From Sapria himalayana (taxonomy: Eukaryota; Streptophyta; Magnoliopsida; Malpighiales; Rafflesiaceae): a DNA stretch of 64,000 nt. Position numbers and translations under genes: made by a program. The notes under the pieces were generated by a model. The model saw only the letters and a program-made list of their open reading frames with translations. It ran no database searches and had not been told where the DNA came from. The stretch covers positions 2,211,001-2,275,000 of the forward strand of contig JAREIK010000500.1 in assembly GCA_029783825.1 (NCBI GenBank), read 5' to 3'. Of the stretch, positions 24,650-36,799 are shown piece by piece (positions within the stretch are counted from its first letter, which is position 1; each line of letters opens with the position of its first letter).

Positions 24650-27600
24650 ATTACAAGATTTCCCGAATACAATAAAAATGTTAGTTTTAATTCTCCTCAG
24701 AATAGTACTAACATCTTTAGTTATCCCTTCATGCCACATTACATTCCTTTCTTTTCATATGGAGTAAAAGGTGGATGCAAATGCCACTTTTCTTTAGATA
24801 TTTACCGGTGTATCCTATGAGTACTTAACATCATTAGTTTGAATGTGCTGGGTAGTGTATGCTCTTCACCTTTAATATGTGCCCAACTCTTTATTTTCTA
24901 CTAAATTTTCTTACATTTAAAGAAAATGTGATTTGTAAATTTTGTTTCTCCACAAAATTCACAATCTAAATTTTTTGGAGTGGAGGATAAAAAATTTTTG
25001 GTTCTCAGTTTACTCAATTTGGCTATCCAGATAAATATATAATGCTTGGGAATTAACTTTTTAATCTATATAACCTTGTCCAGTTTGGTTTCTTGTTAAT
25101 GTGAGATAATGCCAGAAAATTATATGATTCAACCACCACTTTTCCATTACCCACCCCCCCACCCACCATTTTTTTTATTTCTTTTGCTTATGAGTTACCT
25201 CCAGCTCTAAGTATCAAATTATCCTCACCAAGATAAAAGATTTTTATAATGAAATATTTACTTTTGTTGCTTTTACTTACCATAGACTTTGCGTGATTAG
25301 GTGAGAATGAGATGAATCCACCTTATCCACAAGATGTCTTCTTTCATGCTTATTCGGCACAATATTTTTATATAAAAATATTTGTTCCAAAAATATAGAT
25401 TCAACAGTCCAAGGCCTCCATGTGAAGTTGGGGTGCATACTTTGCTCTAAGCTACCTTTGGGTGATATCTGCATGTTTGTGGGGCTCCCCATAAAAACCT
25501 TCTACATATGTTCTCGATGAAATTAATTATTATTTACGGGACTAAAAATACAAAGAATTAGTAGCTCTCAATCTCTTGGATGATAGACCATAGCAGCTCT
25601 AGTCTATCTCTAATTGATAATAGTTTGCTAGCCCAAAAATATAATGCTGAAGTAATATTTAGAAATAGAGGAGAAAATGGGGGATAATCAGTATACTAGT
25701 AGAGAGAGGAACCCCCAAGGATGTGAATGGTAGAGTCCCAATAGAAAATCTAGAATTCAAGATAATCCTTTTTTTTATTTCCTCTTGCTCCAAAGAAGAT
25801 GTTTGATTTAGAGGAATTAACAAAGAGGCATGATGCTTTTGCGAATTCATGAATACTATCCATGATAGTTGCAAGATCCTAATTCTCTATGAAAAAAATA
25901 TGATTAAGTCATCTGCATATATTAAGTGAGACATCCTTATTAAGACAAATCCAAGGTGAAACGAGAACATTTCCAATTGAATTTCTTTATGTAGGAGTCT
26001 AGACATGTACTCCATGTATATGGAAGACAAGTATGAGAAAAGAGGATGTCCTTGTCTGAGGCATTTTTTTTTCTTTGAAGAATCCATGGAGTTACCCATT
26101 TATAAAGATTGAGAAAGACATGGTTGATATGTATTCAAAAAATTATGCCCACAAATTTGGGAGGAAAATTTAGGACCCTAAGTGTGTCAACTAGAAATTC
26201 CCAATTTTATAGTGTCGAAAACTTTCTGAAGATCAATTTTAAAAAATATCTAGCCGAGATTTTTTTTTCTAGTATACCTTTTAATTAATTTTTGGGCATG
26301 TAAGAAATTATCTAAAATTAATTTGTCCTTTACATAAGCAGTTTGGGCTGGGTTGATAATGTCACTTAATACAAGTTGTAGTTGTGAGGCTATCAATTTC
26401 AATATCAACTTGTAAATGACATTGTAACAAGAAATTAAAAGATTCCCCCCAATAATATTCCACAAGGATTTAAAAAATCTAGAGGTAAAACCATATGGAC
26501 CAGACGATTTGTTATGTTCCATAGTAAAGAGAGCACTTTTGATCTCGTCATCTAAAAAAATTAAAAAGAGTTTATTTGAGTATCCTAAAGCAACTTTTCT
26601 TCCTTAATTATATGTACATTGATTTGAGATCTTTCTTTAATAGAGCCAAGAAGTGATGAGAAGAACTTCAAAAATTTTCCATTAACTTTAGATTGGGAAG
26701 AGGAATTTTTTCTATCTTTCTTAACAACTAAAATTATTATGCTTTTCTAAAATCTTGCATTCATTAATGCATGAAAATTTTAGTACACCTGTCACTTTTC
26801 TTTAAGTATCTAATTTTTTCTTTTTTCCTTAAATTTCAACTCAACCTTTTCCACCTTCCTCAATTTCATATGTAATGATAATTCTTCATTATAAAGAATT
26901 GAATAGACTGTGGATTGAAGTATTTTACCCTTAAGCTGTTGCAAAGTATTTTTCTTCATTGATACCCTTGCACTAATGTTCCCAAAGTGGAAGTCATTTA
27001 ACTTCTTTAAAGGGTCTTATAGTAGCTTGAGCTTATTCATAAAACAAAACATCCGTGATCTGTCAATTGGAGTACACCGGATCCTTTTGATAATTAAAAT
27101 AAAATCTACATGTCAAGTCCACATGTTATAGAACTTGAAAGTGACCTTGTGATCCTTCTCTCCATCCTCCATGGTCACTAATGCCAAACAGTTATCTGAG
27201 AGGATACTCAGGAGAAAGAAATGTGCTTGGAAATTTAAGTTTAAATTTTACCACTCATAGTTTATAAGAATCCTACCAAGTTTGCCAGATATCCTTTTGT
27301 TTGTTCACGTAAATAGAAAACTCCAGGAAATGAGATCTTCCAAACTCAAAGTGGAATAATAGCTTAAGAAGTCTGTGCATTCATAGTTATAGATAATTCT
27401 ACTCCCATTCTTATCAAGACCCGAAAGAGAGGAGTTATAATCTTCTAATATGATCCATGGCTCACTAAGTGATGAGCCTTCTTATATAAGACGCTCACAT
27501 AATTGTCTACTAACAACCACTGAGTGTAGTACATATATTTGAGATAGCTTGAAGCTATTTCACTTTTCCTTATCAAACACTTTCATGTGAATGTGTTGGG

Positions 27601-27780
27601 CCGAAGCTGACAATCATTCAATTTTATAGGTAAACTTATCCCATTAATCATTATTCTACCATTTTTATGATAAGAAAAATTAGCTTGGATCTTAAATTTT
27701 TTAAATTTTATTTTCATAATCCAATCTAGTTTCTACCTATTTAACTTAGTTTCTACAACTTCAAAAATATATATACAGTC
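24650..27780 (-). pseudogene. LINE ORF2 remnant (endonuclease + reverse transcriptase)
   Basis: Reading down the minus strand, an AP-type endonuclease begins near 27,770 with ETKLNR and KLDWIMKIKF, then NGRIMI, and near 27,450 WIILEDYNSSL (family form: W-I-L-x-G-D-F-N). Reverse transcriptase follows: HNKSSGPYGFTSRFFKSLW at about 26,516-26,460, then SDIINPAQTAYVKDKLILDN near 26,310-26,370 (family: ISPxQxAFVKGRxIxDN), CLRQGHPL near 26,045 and HLIYADDLIIF near 25,900 with the YADD catalytic site. Further on, FVNSSKSNIFF near 25,800 matches the block that follows YADD. The intact YADD contrasts with frameshifts and stops between the blocks. Residues are split among three frames, so no full protein can be made. 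Confidence 0.85.
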
Positions 27781-28779
27781 GGCACCTATGAGTCTTAAGA
27801 TCTCTTTAGGCTTTATAGGGCAATTATATTTCCCTAATGTTTCAAGATGCAATTTTCATATAATCTATTGTTCACCAAATGCCTTACCATTATTTTTAGT
27901 GACAGTTCCATTACACTTGTAAGAGTCTCATGTAGATCTATTATCCAACACCTTTTGATTAGGTCCACCCAAATGGGCAGATTCAAGGCAATCATATGAT
28001 GTGCCCCATTATAGGGGTGTTCTACACGTTCACCACACCAAGACAACACAAAAAACTCATGCACATCTATCCATAACATATTTGATACACTTTCCAATCT
28101 TACACTTGACATGTGTAAATATATTTTGTATGCATGCATGCTCACCATACATGCACCTGTTTGGCAACCATCTATGCAAAAAAAAATATGCATTTGGTGT
28201 TTGCGAACTCATGAGTATATTGTTTGCCCAACTCCAAACACCTAGGCCTTATACCTTGTAGACTTATTTCCATGACCAATGAATTCTTATCTCCAATGAA
28301 TGTCAACTAGAATTGTTTCTTACAAACCTTCAAATCTATATTGATCTTTATGACAAGAATATCTAGAGTATATATGATTCTCAATTAGCACAAATTTGTT
28401 TCTCATACATTTATCCATCACAAATTTAACTTTAATATGTAAACGATCTTAAAAAATATGAACTTTAGTTTATAAACGTGATTATCATTCATACATGCCC
28501 TTAGAATACATATTCTCATTTAGCATATATTTGATCAATGCCAATTTGACATTGCACAATGTAAACGTGATCATTTAACATGTATAGCACTTATCCTTAT
28601 AGTCAAGTTCTACATGCATATATCTCTAAAAAGCATATGATCATTTAACATAGAATCAACATATGTGTGTTCATGTTCTCATTTCCACACATAAGTGATG
28701 AGACGAGAACACATGTATTTATCATGCACAACAATCCTACATACATACCACACTATTCCATCTTGTACCGAGTTATTTT
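27781..28779 (-). other. Spacer between LINE ORF1 and ORF2, unassigned
   Basis: About 1 kb that should contain the end of ORF1 and the inter-ORF spacer. I do not find the CCHC zinc knuckle that often ends plant LINE ORF1. Frames of 119 codons (minus, 27,834-28,193) and 86 codons (plus, 28,001-28,261) overlap each other and show no known domain. Confidence 0.4.
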
Positions 28780-29820
28780 AATTTGATGGTTTCAAAACAT
28801 TTCCATTTGCACAAATAGTCACAAAAAGTGTGTCACCAGCAAATATTAAGTTAGACCTCTCATCAGGTTTATCCAAGTATACATATAATTCCAAGTATAC
28901 ATTTGATTCCAGGCTTTCTAATGGAGAATAACCTATACTGCTGGAAGCCTTGCCTAAACCAATTGGATTCAAAAGGTGAATTGAAAAGTTTGGCAATTTA
29001 ATCTATATATAAATTTTTACCATTCTTTCAACCCATAATGAAAACCCACACGAAGAGGTTTAACATATAGGGGTCTACCAAATATAAGGCATGAACCATA
29101 ATTTAGCACTTCTTCAATATCCTCTAGACAGTTGAATTTTAAAAAAATTCATTCGCTAGGATGCTGAATGGCTTGAGCATTAAATTTTCACTGCTCATCC
29201 ATGAATTTTTTCAATACACATTATCCAAGATGTGTAGTGACGAAATTACTCACCAAATAAAATTTTGATTTCTCTAGACTTTGATTCAGGTCTTCATGTT
29301 CATAAAAAGATTTGAAAGCAGGGGGGGGGGGGGGGTTTCGTGATGTTTGCTAGGAATCTATTTTCTGAGAACAAGCTGATCCAAGGAGCTTTGTTCTTCC
29401 CAAAAGTTTTGGGAGGGAGATCCAAGCAAACCTTTTCTGCTTTCCTATTAATGCTATTCGGTTGCTTAGTAATAAATTTAGAAACCTCATTAACAAGTTC
29501 ATTACTCATTCTAGCACATTTAGGTTCATTTTTAACATGTTCATAAATACTTGCATACTGTTCAAGGTTAGAAATTTGTTGCTCATTGCAGTTAACATGT
29601 TTATTAACATGTTCATAGCAATTTCCAACATAGCTAACATGTTTAATAGCACTTTATATTTCGAATTTGTCACCTTTCACCTGAGGTAGTTCATCTGAGC
29701 TAGAGTCTAGATGAAAATGGCTTCTGGACTTATCATTTAGGCTCGAAAACTTTTCACCACTTGCTTGCACATCATCAATTGACTTAGCTCTTAAGGATTG
29801 TAGTTGTTAAATCAAATTAT
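28780..29820 (-). pseudogene. LINE ORF1 remnant, DUF4283-like
   Basis: On the minus strand one frame is open from about 29,820 to 29,300 except for a single TAA at 29,654-29,656. It includes KSIDDVQASGEKFSSLND and then, near 29,390, NKAPWISLFSENRFL, the 'PW..LF..NR' start of the DUF4283 domain in plant LINE ORF1. After a frame change the domain goes on with LPNFSIHLLNPIGLGKASSS near 28,930-28,980, matching the family's 'LPNLPLHLWSPIGLG..AS.IG' core. ORF1 proteins of this kind bind RNA and accompany ORF2 in the transposition particle. A run of 15 G at 29,321-29,335 lies near the frame change and may have caused it. Confidence 0.75.
29321..29335. repeat. G15 homopolymer
   Basis: Fifteen consecutive G on the plus strand, very unusual in sequence this AT-rich. 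In the minus-strand LINE frame it reads as a short proline run. It is a likely site of length error in sequencing and of replication slippage. Confidence 0.95.
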
Positions 29821-30299
29821 CACTTGAATGCTAAAGAGAATCAACAAAGACCTTAATGTATATCAATTGTTGAACACCATTCTTTTCTATTATAAACTTG
29901 GTTGCATCCAAATCATAGTTAAAATAAACAATGAACTTCTTCCTTGGGTCTAGTTATAAAAAATAGCTATTTGTGTGATGAAATCTTTCACTTATCATGA
30001 GAGAATCGAGAAAGGTAGAGCCCTTGGTTAGAGTTCTGTCTTCTCATGATTTTTGATAAATAGATGGCTTGGAGAATTCCAAAGCTTCTAATAAATGAAC
30101 ATCGGGAAGAGACATCAATCTTTAAGGACCTGACACTGATCTTTAAAATTTTGACACCCTTACACAATTCAAGATGTTGAAGAAATGTTTTCGTGAGGGA
30201 TTTCAAGAGAAGTGGGTGAGGAGCATTAGATATGTGTTTACTATTTTGCTTCTCCAATTATCTTGCTTGTGGTGGGGGTAGAAGAGATGGAACACAATG

Positions 30300-32600
30300 A
30301 GGCATAGTGTGGTGGGTTTTCTTTAAGGTTTTCCTCCTCATATTACTTCTACATTTGGATGAATGGAACAATGTTAGTAATATAAAGAAAGTTCTCATTG
30401 ATCGTCCTTTAGCAAACCTTAATTTTGAAAATTGTGCTCATTTTCTTCCTTATAGAAACTTTTTGAATCACTATATTTCCTTGGTTATCATCATTAATTG
30501 GCATAGATTTGGGATGATTCTATTCAAATTTTATAATGTGTGTAAATCACCTATAGTGTATCCTTTCTATGTTCAGAATTTGTATGTTACAAATTCACAA
30601 GAATATGTTGTTTCAAAGTGATTCAAAATTTGAAGTTTTTTATTGGAGCCCTTCATAATATTTACACTCTTCAATTTTATCACAACTCATATTTGATACT
30701 TTGATCCATGAATGATTGTTGTCAATTCAAAACAATATTTCACATGACCCATTAAAAAAAAACCATAGTGAATAAGGATACCCTTCTAAAATCATGAAGT
30801 ATAAATTATATTTTTTGGTTAGAATGCCAAAATTAATACCTTAATGACAATCATAAATGTTTGAAAATCTTGAATTTTTTCATGAATTTTAGAATTAGGA
30901 AAAATAAGATATTATTTCAATTACCAGGTGTAGTAGGAATTCACAAGACCTCAGAGTCAAATTATTGATGAATTCATTTCATTTTAATTGAATATTCTTA
31001 ATTAGTTGAATAATATCATAATGTTCTAGTAATATGTAATTATCATAGATTATCTTTTGAAAAAAAAATATTTTAAGTTTGTCCTTTCTTGTTAGGAGAT
31101 TAGGTATACCATATTATAAGGGATCCTAAATCTCCAAATTCTGATGTGTTCTCTTTGAGATTCAATAAGCAATCATGGAATTTCAATGGCAATAGTGTTG
31201 CTAATCTCATTTAATAGTTCTTTTTGTAACATCATTTTAAACAAATCAATCACTCTTATATGACTTTAATTTTGAAAAAAAAGCTCTCAACTCTTGAGTT
31301 TGTGATTATCCACCAGTATCATGTTGAAATGAATCATAGAAAACCATTTCTAGTTTCTTGATTTATGCATTAGGCCTATTTTAAATGCTATTTTTGATCC
31401 TACCCAAGCTAGCAATGTTAAGGCTAGTCTCATCACACGTACTTTTCTTGTTGGCCCATAATTGAATCATGAAGTATGCTAGAAAATTCATTTATAAAAG
31501 ATGTTTACACAAGATTGACCTCCAAAAATTTTTAATTTTGTTAACTAGTATTTTTTTAAGAAATATAATGATCTCTATGAGATTTACTAATACTTTCATG
31601 AATGCACTTTCTGAATACTTCTCCTCTATTTGCTTTTCTTAATAAATTAATGGTAGTCCTAATAGTTTCTTTCAAGGTAAAAGAGGTCTTAAAAAAGTGA
31701 TCTTTTTATCTCTATATCTATTTGTCTTCTATATGAAATATCTTTCTCATCTCCTACTTCTCATCAATCTTAATAAAATATGGGGTTTTTTCCTAGGATA
31801 TAAATAAATGAGGATCACACACATCATGTATGTCGATGATCTCATTATCTTTTCCAAAAGGTAATGTATCACTTGTTTGAGTCTTAATAAATACTATTAA
31901 CAAATTTTCATAAATCTCCAATCCCAATGTCAACTACTCAGTGGTCAAACATCTTTTTTTAGAGGGGCATCACATTAGTCACATGATTTTAGAAAAAAAA
32001 TTATTTTGGCTCTTGAAGGATTCTCTTCCTTTCGTTTTTCTTGGTGCTTCATATTCCACATGACTAAAAACATCACAATTCTCACCAGTTATTAAGAACA
32101 TATCTTTTGGAATGCAAGTCTGAGTTGGTAAGTTATTGCCTATTCTTAAAACTAACAGTTATTGGTTCTCCATATTTGTTTTTCTTTCATCGATTATTAG
32201 TGTTATTGAAAACCTTTGTAAAAGATTTTTTTGGGAGCCTCATAGTTTAATAGATGTCAAAGCAAAGTTAGTAAGATTAATGTATGCCTACAAAAATCAG
32301 AAGCATGTTTTGAATTAATCTCCATTCTATATTTTAATAAAGCTTTTTTTTATTATATTTCTTGAGTATTTACAATAAAGAATGAACATTGTGAATAATG
32401 TAGATTCATCAAAATATATAGCAAATCATGATATCCCAAATGTGTCTATATCTTATGATGATCTTCCAATTTGGAAGTCCCTAATCTTAGTTAGGGATGA
32501 TATGATTATCTCCTTGGTATCATTCTACTTGAAAAAATTAGAACTCGAATACCAGTAGTCCAATATCAAAACTCATAGATGATCTATACATTTCAACTAT
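30300..32600 (+). mobile_element. Second LINE, plus strand, 5'-truncated
   Basis: Only ORF2 parts are seen. The C-terminal endonuclease block lies at about 30,370-30,560 (IKKVLIDRPLANLN, AHFLPYRNFLNHY, FKFYN; family form 'LDRxLxN...HLP...SDHxP...F.F.N'). Reverse transcriptase pieces follow: DPTQASNVKASLITRTFLV near 31,395-31,450, HIMYVDDLIIFSKR at 31,820-31,861 with the YxDD site, then IFVFLSSIISVIENLCKRFF at about 32,166-32,230 and LPIWKSLILVRDD near 32,465-32,505. Stops and frame changes separate the blocks. The first half of the endonuclease is missing, so the copy is 5'-truncated near 30,300. Its RT sequence differs clearly from the minus-strand LINE, so the two are separate insertions placed head to head. 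Confidence 0.75.
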
Positions 32601-34111
32601 AAAAATCTTTAATTCTTAAAATAAATTTTTCTTAAATTGATCGAGTTAACTATGATGATTTCAAATTAAATCTAAAAATAATTTTTTATTTGTAAAAACT
32701 TCTTTGAATACAATGGTGTTAAGTAAATTATAACAAGCTGTATACTTGAACTACAAAAATTATGTAAAAATCAACAAACACAATATTTTATTATAATTTT
32801 ATAGTTTTAATGAAAAGTGCATCTACCACATAGCCATATATAATTATAATTATGCATAAAATAAACATACTTTACATACACAATTATAAATATACACAAT
32901 ATCATTGGCACATACTATAAATTGACACATTGCTACAAATAAACACACTATCAACAACAAATACCCATGCTACATTAATAACATAAATACAATATATAAT
33001 TTAAAAAGCATAAACACAAAGTAATTTTAAACTTCAGAAATAAAAAATATGATTGAGAACATTTGGATTCGTCATATATTTTTCGACAAAATTTTTTTCA
33101 TGCTCCTTCATGCATTCTAGTGTATAACTTAGCATAATCATAAGTTTTTTTCTATTCTATACATTCGAGCACAATCCAAGAAATAACATAAACAACCAAA
33201 TCAAACAAGATAAACCCAAGCACACCTAAGCACCCCCTTAACCACAAAAACTCAAATAGAAATTAATAATAATCGGTATAACATAGTAAAAACATAAAAC
33301 CAAGGACACCCAATGGTTACCTAAACCAAAGCAACAACTCAAGGCATCATTTCCTTCATAATTAGAATCATTTCATGGCTCTTAGTTTTGTTTTCATTTT
33401 TTTTTTCAGAATTCAAATAATGGAAAAAAACCAAAAAAAGAAGTTTTTATGATTTTGTTTTGTGTTCACACTTTTATGTGTTTCAATTAAAATGAAAAAT
33501 TGGTTTAATTCCCTATCTAAATTAGCAAGGGAAAAATCCCTAGTTATTTTCATTCCAAAAATGTTTTCTGAATTTTATTTTTTTTTCAAAAAATTTAATT
33601 AAATAATTTAATATTTTTATATTAAATTGAATAAAAAGAGAAACTATAAATGACAATTTATAATTAACAAAAAATAAAATCTTTTAATAAATTATTCTGA
33701 TACAATATTTTATATAATTAAAATAAAAACATAATAGAATTTTAATTACATCTTATTCATCAATGAATCTACCGTCAATGCATAAAATATAATCTATCCA
33801 TGCATTGATGTTGTTTTCTCTCTCTCAGCTCCTTTGATCACCATTTTTCTGCTACGACAAAGCTGTCTGAGTCGCAATGCGTCATGTCTAGTAAAAAATC
33901 TCTAGCTTATACAAGCTTTGTATGGGGAACAATGTTGTACCATATCTGTATGAAATTTAAACCAGTCAATAAAATCAAAATAAATAAATAAAGTTATATT
34001 TTGGTAAATATATAATATATATATATGTAGATATATAATGCAGGTATATGTACATATATACTAGCATTTCACTAGTTACATATACTATTGCAATATATGT
34101 ACATATAAACT
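32601..34111. other. No recognisable feature
   Basis: Very AT-rich with A- and T-runs. No gene, RNA or repeat unit seen. The stretch 33,830-33,960 is slightly less AT-rich but shows no coding frame I recognise. Confidence 0.5.
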
Positions 34112-34295
34112 ACAGTATTATATGTAAATATATTGAGTATATATGTACATATATACCGAGTATATATGCATGTATATACTAAGTATATACTCACATATAT
34201 ACCGAGTATATAAGCACATATATATCGAGTATATAAACACATATATATCGAGTATATACCCATGTATATACCGAGAATATATGTATGTATATACC
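34112..34295 (+). repeat. 23-bp minisatellite, about 8 copies
   Basis: Units of 23 bp of the form GAGTATATATGTACATATATA plus CC start at 34,135, 34,158, 34,181, 34,204, 34,227, 34,250 and 34,273, with a degenerate unit before the first (from 34,112). Each differs by a few substitutions with almost no length change. Frames of up to 82 codons crossing it encode repeated 'YTRYICxYI' on the minus strand and are products of the repeat. Confidence 0.9.
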
Positions 34296-35440
34296 ACATT
34301 TGCTGCTATTACTATTACTGCCGCTGATAATAAAAGTGGGGTGGGCGATGATACTCAACTGATGAACTTCACTGCCAACCACTCATTTTGAGATTGAGCG
34401 AGTTTAAGATGAGGTGGCGAGCTGCTTCTCCCAAAACAAGACCCGATATTCCCATTGGCACTTGCGGCTTGTAAAAAATCAAGTAATGTTACATTTTATT
34501 ATGATTGAATACAGTTTCGTGAAATCTAATAAAATTACATGACACTATGCGAGCATCATCATCATCATCCTAAGACCTAGTACAATTAGAACCAATCATT
34601 ACAGAACCTACAACAAGAAAATCAAATTGGACCAAAATAATATTCCTCAAAAATTATATCCCTAAACATACTATCTATCTTTGAATAATATAATTAGGCA
34701 GATTAAGAACCAAAGATTAGTTTTTCTTTATCCCACAGAACGTTGATTATGAATTATGTGAAAAAACAGAGATCATAAATCATGTATTTTTTTAATGTTG
34801 TATTTGTAAAGAAATATGACAGGAAATTTCTTGTTGAGTATAGATCAAAGAGATGTAGAATTCTACTTCTAGTATTTTTAAAATGATGAAAACAGAGTAT
34901 TCATCTAATTCTTCAAGGAACATTTTAAAGAAATTCACATTTACAGCAATGATATATTTATATTTGAAAAGAAAGAAAGAGTAAAAGGAGAATCCTGTGA
35001 TTCTAGCATGATCTTGAAGAAAACCAAAACCGAGATTTATATTGTATTTTGGAAAATATGTTAATATGAAAATAGACTAGATTTTACATAATTTTTTATT
35101 GATTTTATTACTTAACAAAAAAGAATGTGACCAACAAAAGTGGGATATTCTACATTTCATGTGTATATAGTGAGTTACAAAGTACATTTCATGATGTGTA
35201 GAACATATCCTGTGATTCCAACAACTAGCTTATAAATGTATATAGTGATTGTATAGGTAACAATCAAATGTGTAGAAAATTCTACATTTCATGATGAATC
35301 GGCCAACATTTTTTTGTATTTATTCATTTCTGAGTTACAAAGTACCAACAAAAGTGAGAGAAAGAAGGAATCAACAAAGCAGCCATTGAAGTTTGGCACG
35401 CAGTTTTTGAATTTATTCTCAAATAAATGTCAAATAAGCC
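34296..35440. other. No recognisable feature
   Basis: A short GC-richer island at about 34,300-34,470 stands out (words such as 'gccgctgataataaaag', 'ggtggcgagctgc'), but I cannot connect it to a known protein. The rest is AT-rich with a small local duplication ('ctacatttcatg' at 35,151 and 35,283). Confidence 0.45.
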
Positions 35441-35446
35441 TTGGGT

Positions 35447-35452
35447 AAAAAA
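35447..35452 (-). terminator. RNA polymerase III terminator of the tRNA gene
   Basis: Read on the minus strand, a run of six T begins eight bases after the end of the mature tRNA, the usual Pol III stop signal. It lies in the loop of a small hairpin (GGGT-TTTT-ACCC). Confidence 0.8.
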
Positions 35453-35460
35453 CCCATAAT

Positions 35461-35542
35461 GCAGGCTGTGGGGTTCGAACCCACGCGTACTTCTGTACAG
35501 AAGATCTTAAGTCTTCCCCCTTAACCTCTCGGGCAAACCTGC
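35461..35542 (-). tRNA. tRNA-Leu (anticodon UAA)
   Basis: An 82-base cloverleaf on the minus strand without intron. The acceptor stem GCAGGTT pairs with AGCCTGC (7 pairs, one G-T). The D stem has CCC/GGG. The anticodon stem GAAGA/TCTTC closes the loop CTTAAGA, giving anticodon TAA at 35,507-35,509. A long variable arm (GTAC-AGAA-GTAC) marks it as a class II tRNA, as leucine tRNAs are. The T arm is GTGGG-TTCGAAC-CCCAC. Internal promoter boxes are intact: A box TGCCCGAGAGG at 35,525-35,535 and B box GGTTCGAACCC at 35,471-35,481. CCA is not encoded, as in nuclear genes. It decodes UUA. All stems pair, so it is probably functional. It is the only apparently intact gene in the window. Confidence 0.93.
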
Positions 35543-36343
35543 ACGATTACTGCTCTGCTACACTAGTTAGCTTTTATTTAATAATTAAAATGGAAGTTGA
35601 TTTTTTTTGACTTGGTGATTCATTCTAGACATGCTTAACAATTTGGCAACATGCTAAATAACGAGGACGACCATAAAAGTTTCAAAATAAATTGATATTT
35701 CTGTTTGATAAAAAATAAAATATAATTAAGTATTCTTTAATGACTTTCAGCAACTTTGAGAAAAAAATAATTTCCAAACTATTATATTTTTTAAAATTTG
35801 TTCTTGTGGAGTCTATATTTGAGTTTATGTTCTTCTTTGTATATTGTAATTTTAAAATAATAATATATAATGATTATTTTAATCATGCATTTGTTTTAGT
35901 TATTATTATTATTTTTTATTTTTTTGTAGGCTGGAGCATGATAGACCAAGATTGCTGGATAATTTCTCTTAATAAATTTTTTTTTTAAAAAAAAATTAGG
36001 ACTTCCCGTTTTTAGAATTGAACCATGTGCCTAAGGATGAACTAAGTGTACTCATCACCTATCAAGAAAAAAAAAACATTTCTTATAGAAATATTCTTGG
36101 AGAAAGTATGCAGAAATTTTTTTTTATGAACAATGTTATGTCTTTTTTCTAAAAGCTTGTGAGGTGCAAGTGAGTTTTACAAAAGCTCCTTTGGTATCCA
36201 TTTTTATTGAAGAATGAAAATAAGAGATGCTCCTAGTTACAAAAGTATTTTGGGTTTACTTTCACTGAAGAAAAATACATGTTGATGTTTTTCTAGATAG
36301 AACCCAAAAGTAGAATGTAAATAGATATAGAAAAGAGTTATTT
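35543..36343. other. No recognisable feature
   Basis: AT-rich spacer between the tRNA gene and the CACTA element. An 82-codon plus-strand frame (35,740-35,988) is Phe/Ile-rich with no domain I recognise and probably arises by chance. Confidence 0.5.
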
Positions 36344-36365
36344 CACTAAAAAATATATATATATT

Positions 36366-36760
36366 TAGCTAGAAAAATTTAGTTAGTGAGGGATTAGCTA
36401 GGAAATAACAATTGATTTTTGATTTTAAATTAAATTAAAATTTTGCGATGAATTAGTGACATATTGATTAGCAATGAAAATTTTTGATTGAAAATTTTTC
36501 GTCGCTAATATTATTGGAGATATTCACGTAAAGAAAAGTGAGAATTTTAGCAACGAAATTAACAACGGAAATTTCCTAGCTAATTAGAACGAGACAAAAT
36601 CTGTCGCTAAATAATTATCCAAATTTATTTTTGGATGATTTTATATATAATTGGAAGCGATTATTCTTTAAAAATTTATCTTCTCAAAATATATGTGTTT
36701 AGCTAGGGATCTTTCCATAACTATTTGGGCTAGTGATAATTTTCGTCTCTAATATTTAAT
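36366..36760 (+). repeat. Left subterminal repeats of the CACTA element
   Basis: Several diverged copies of the same palindromic word found at the right end: TTTAGCTAG at 36,364, GATTAGCTAGGAAA near 36,393, TTTTCGTCGCTAAT near 36,497, GGAAATTTCCTAGCTAATTA near 36,567, CTGTCGCTAAAT near 36,601 and TTTAGCTAGGGA near 36,698. In this superfamily such repeats bind the transposase. Confidence 0.65.
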
Positions 36761-36799
36761 GATTTAATTTTTTAAGCATTATTTATTTTAATATTTTAT

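Larger units (their letters stand above)
24586..30260 (-). mobile_element. LINE (L1-type non-LTR retrotransposon), decayed
   Basis: On the minus strand the order is ORF1 (about 29,820-28,780), a spacer, then ORF2 endonuclease, reverse transcriptase and C-terminal region (about 27,780-24,650). This is the standard plant L1-type layout. The 3' end is set near a T-rich run (plus strand) at 24,588-24,596, which would be the A-tail of the element. The 5' end is uncertain: an 89-codon minus-strand frame reaches 30,257 but I do not recognise it. Stops in every domain show it is dead. Confidence 0.75.

Noticed and set aside
27834..28261. 119-codon minus and 86-codon plus frames
   Set aside because: They overlap each other within the LINE spacer and show no domain; likely chance.
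30300..32600. Twin-priming inversion of a single LINE to explain the head-to-head pair
   Set aside because: Both halves contain the reverse transcriptase region with clearly different sequence, so they are separate copies.
34072..34391. Overlapping frames on both strands near 34.2 kb
   Set aside because: They read through the 23-bp minisatellite and encode only its repeat.
35461..35542. Plastid or mitochondrial origin of the tRNA
   Set aside because: It has nuclear-type A and B boxes, a T-run terminator and surroundings with no organelle sequence. I cannot fully exclude an old organelle transfer without a search.
36000..36060. tRNA-like remnant ('gaattgaaccatgtgccta')
   Set aside because: I could not pair acceptor or anticodon stems.
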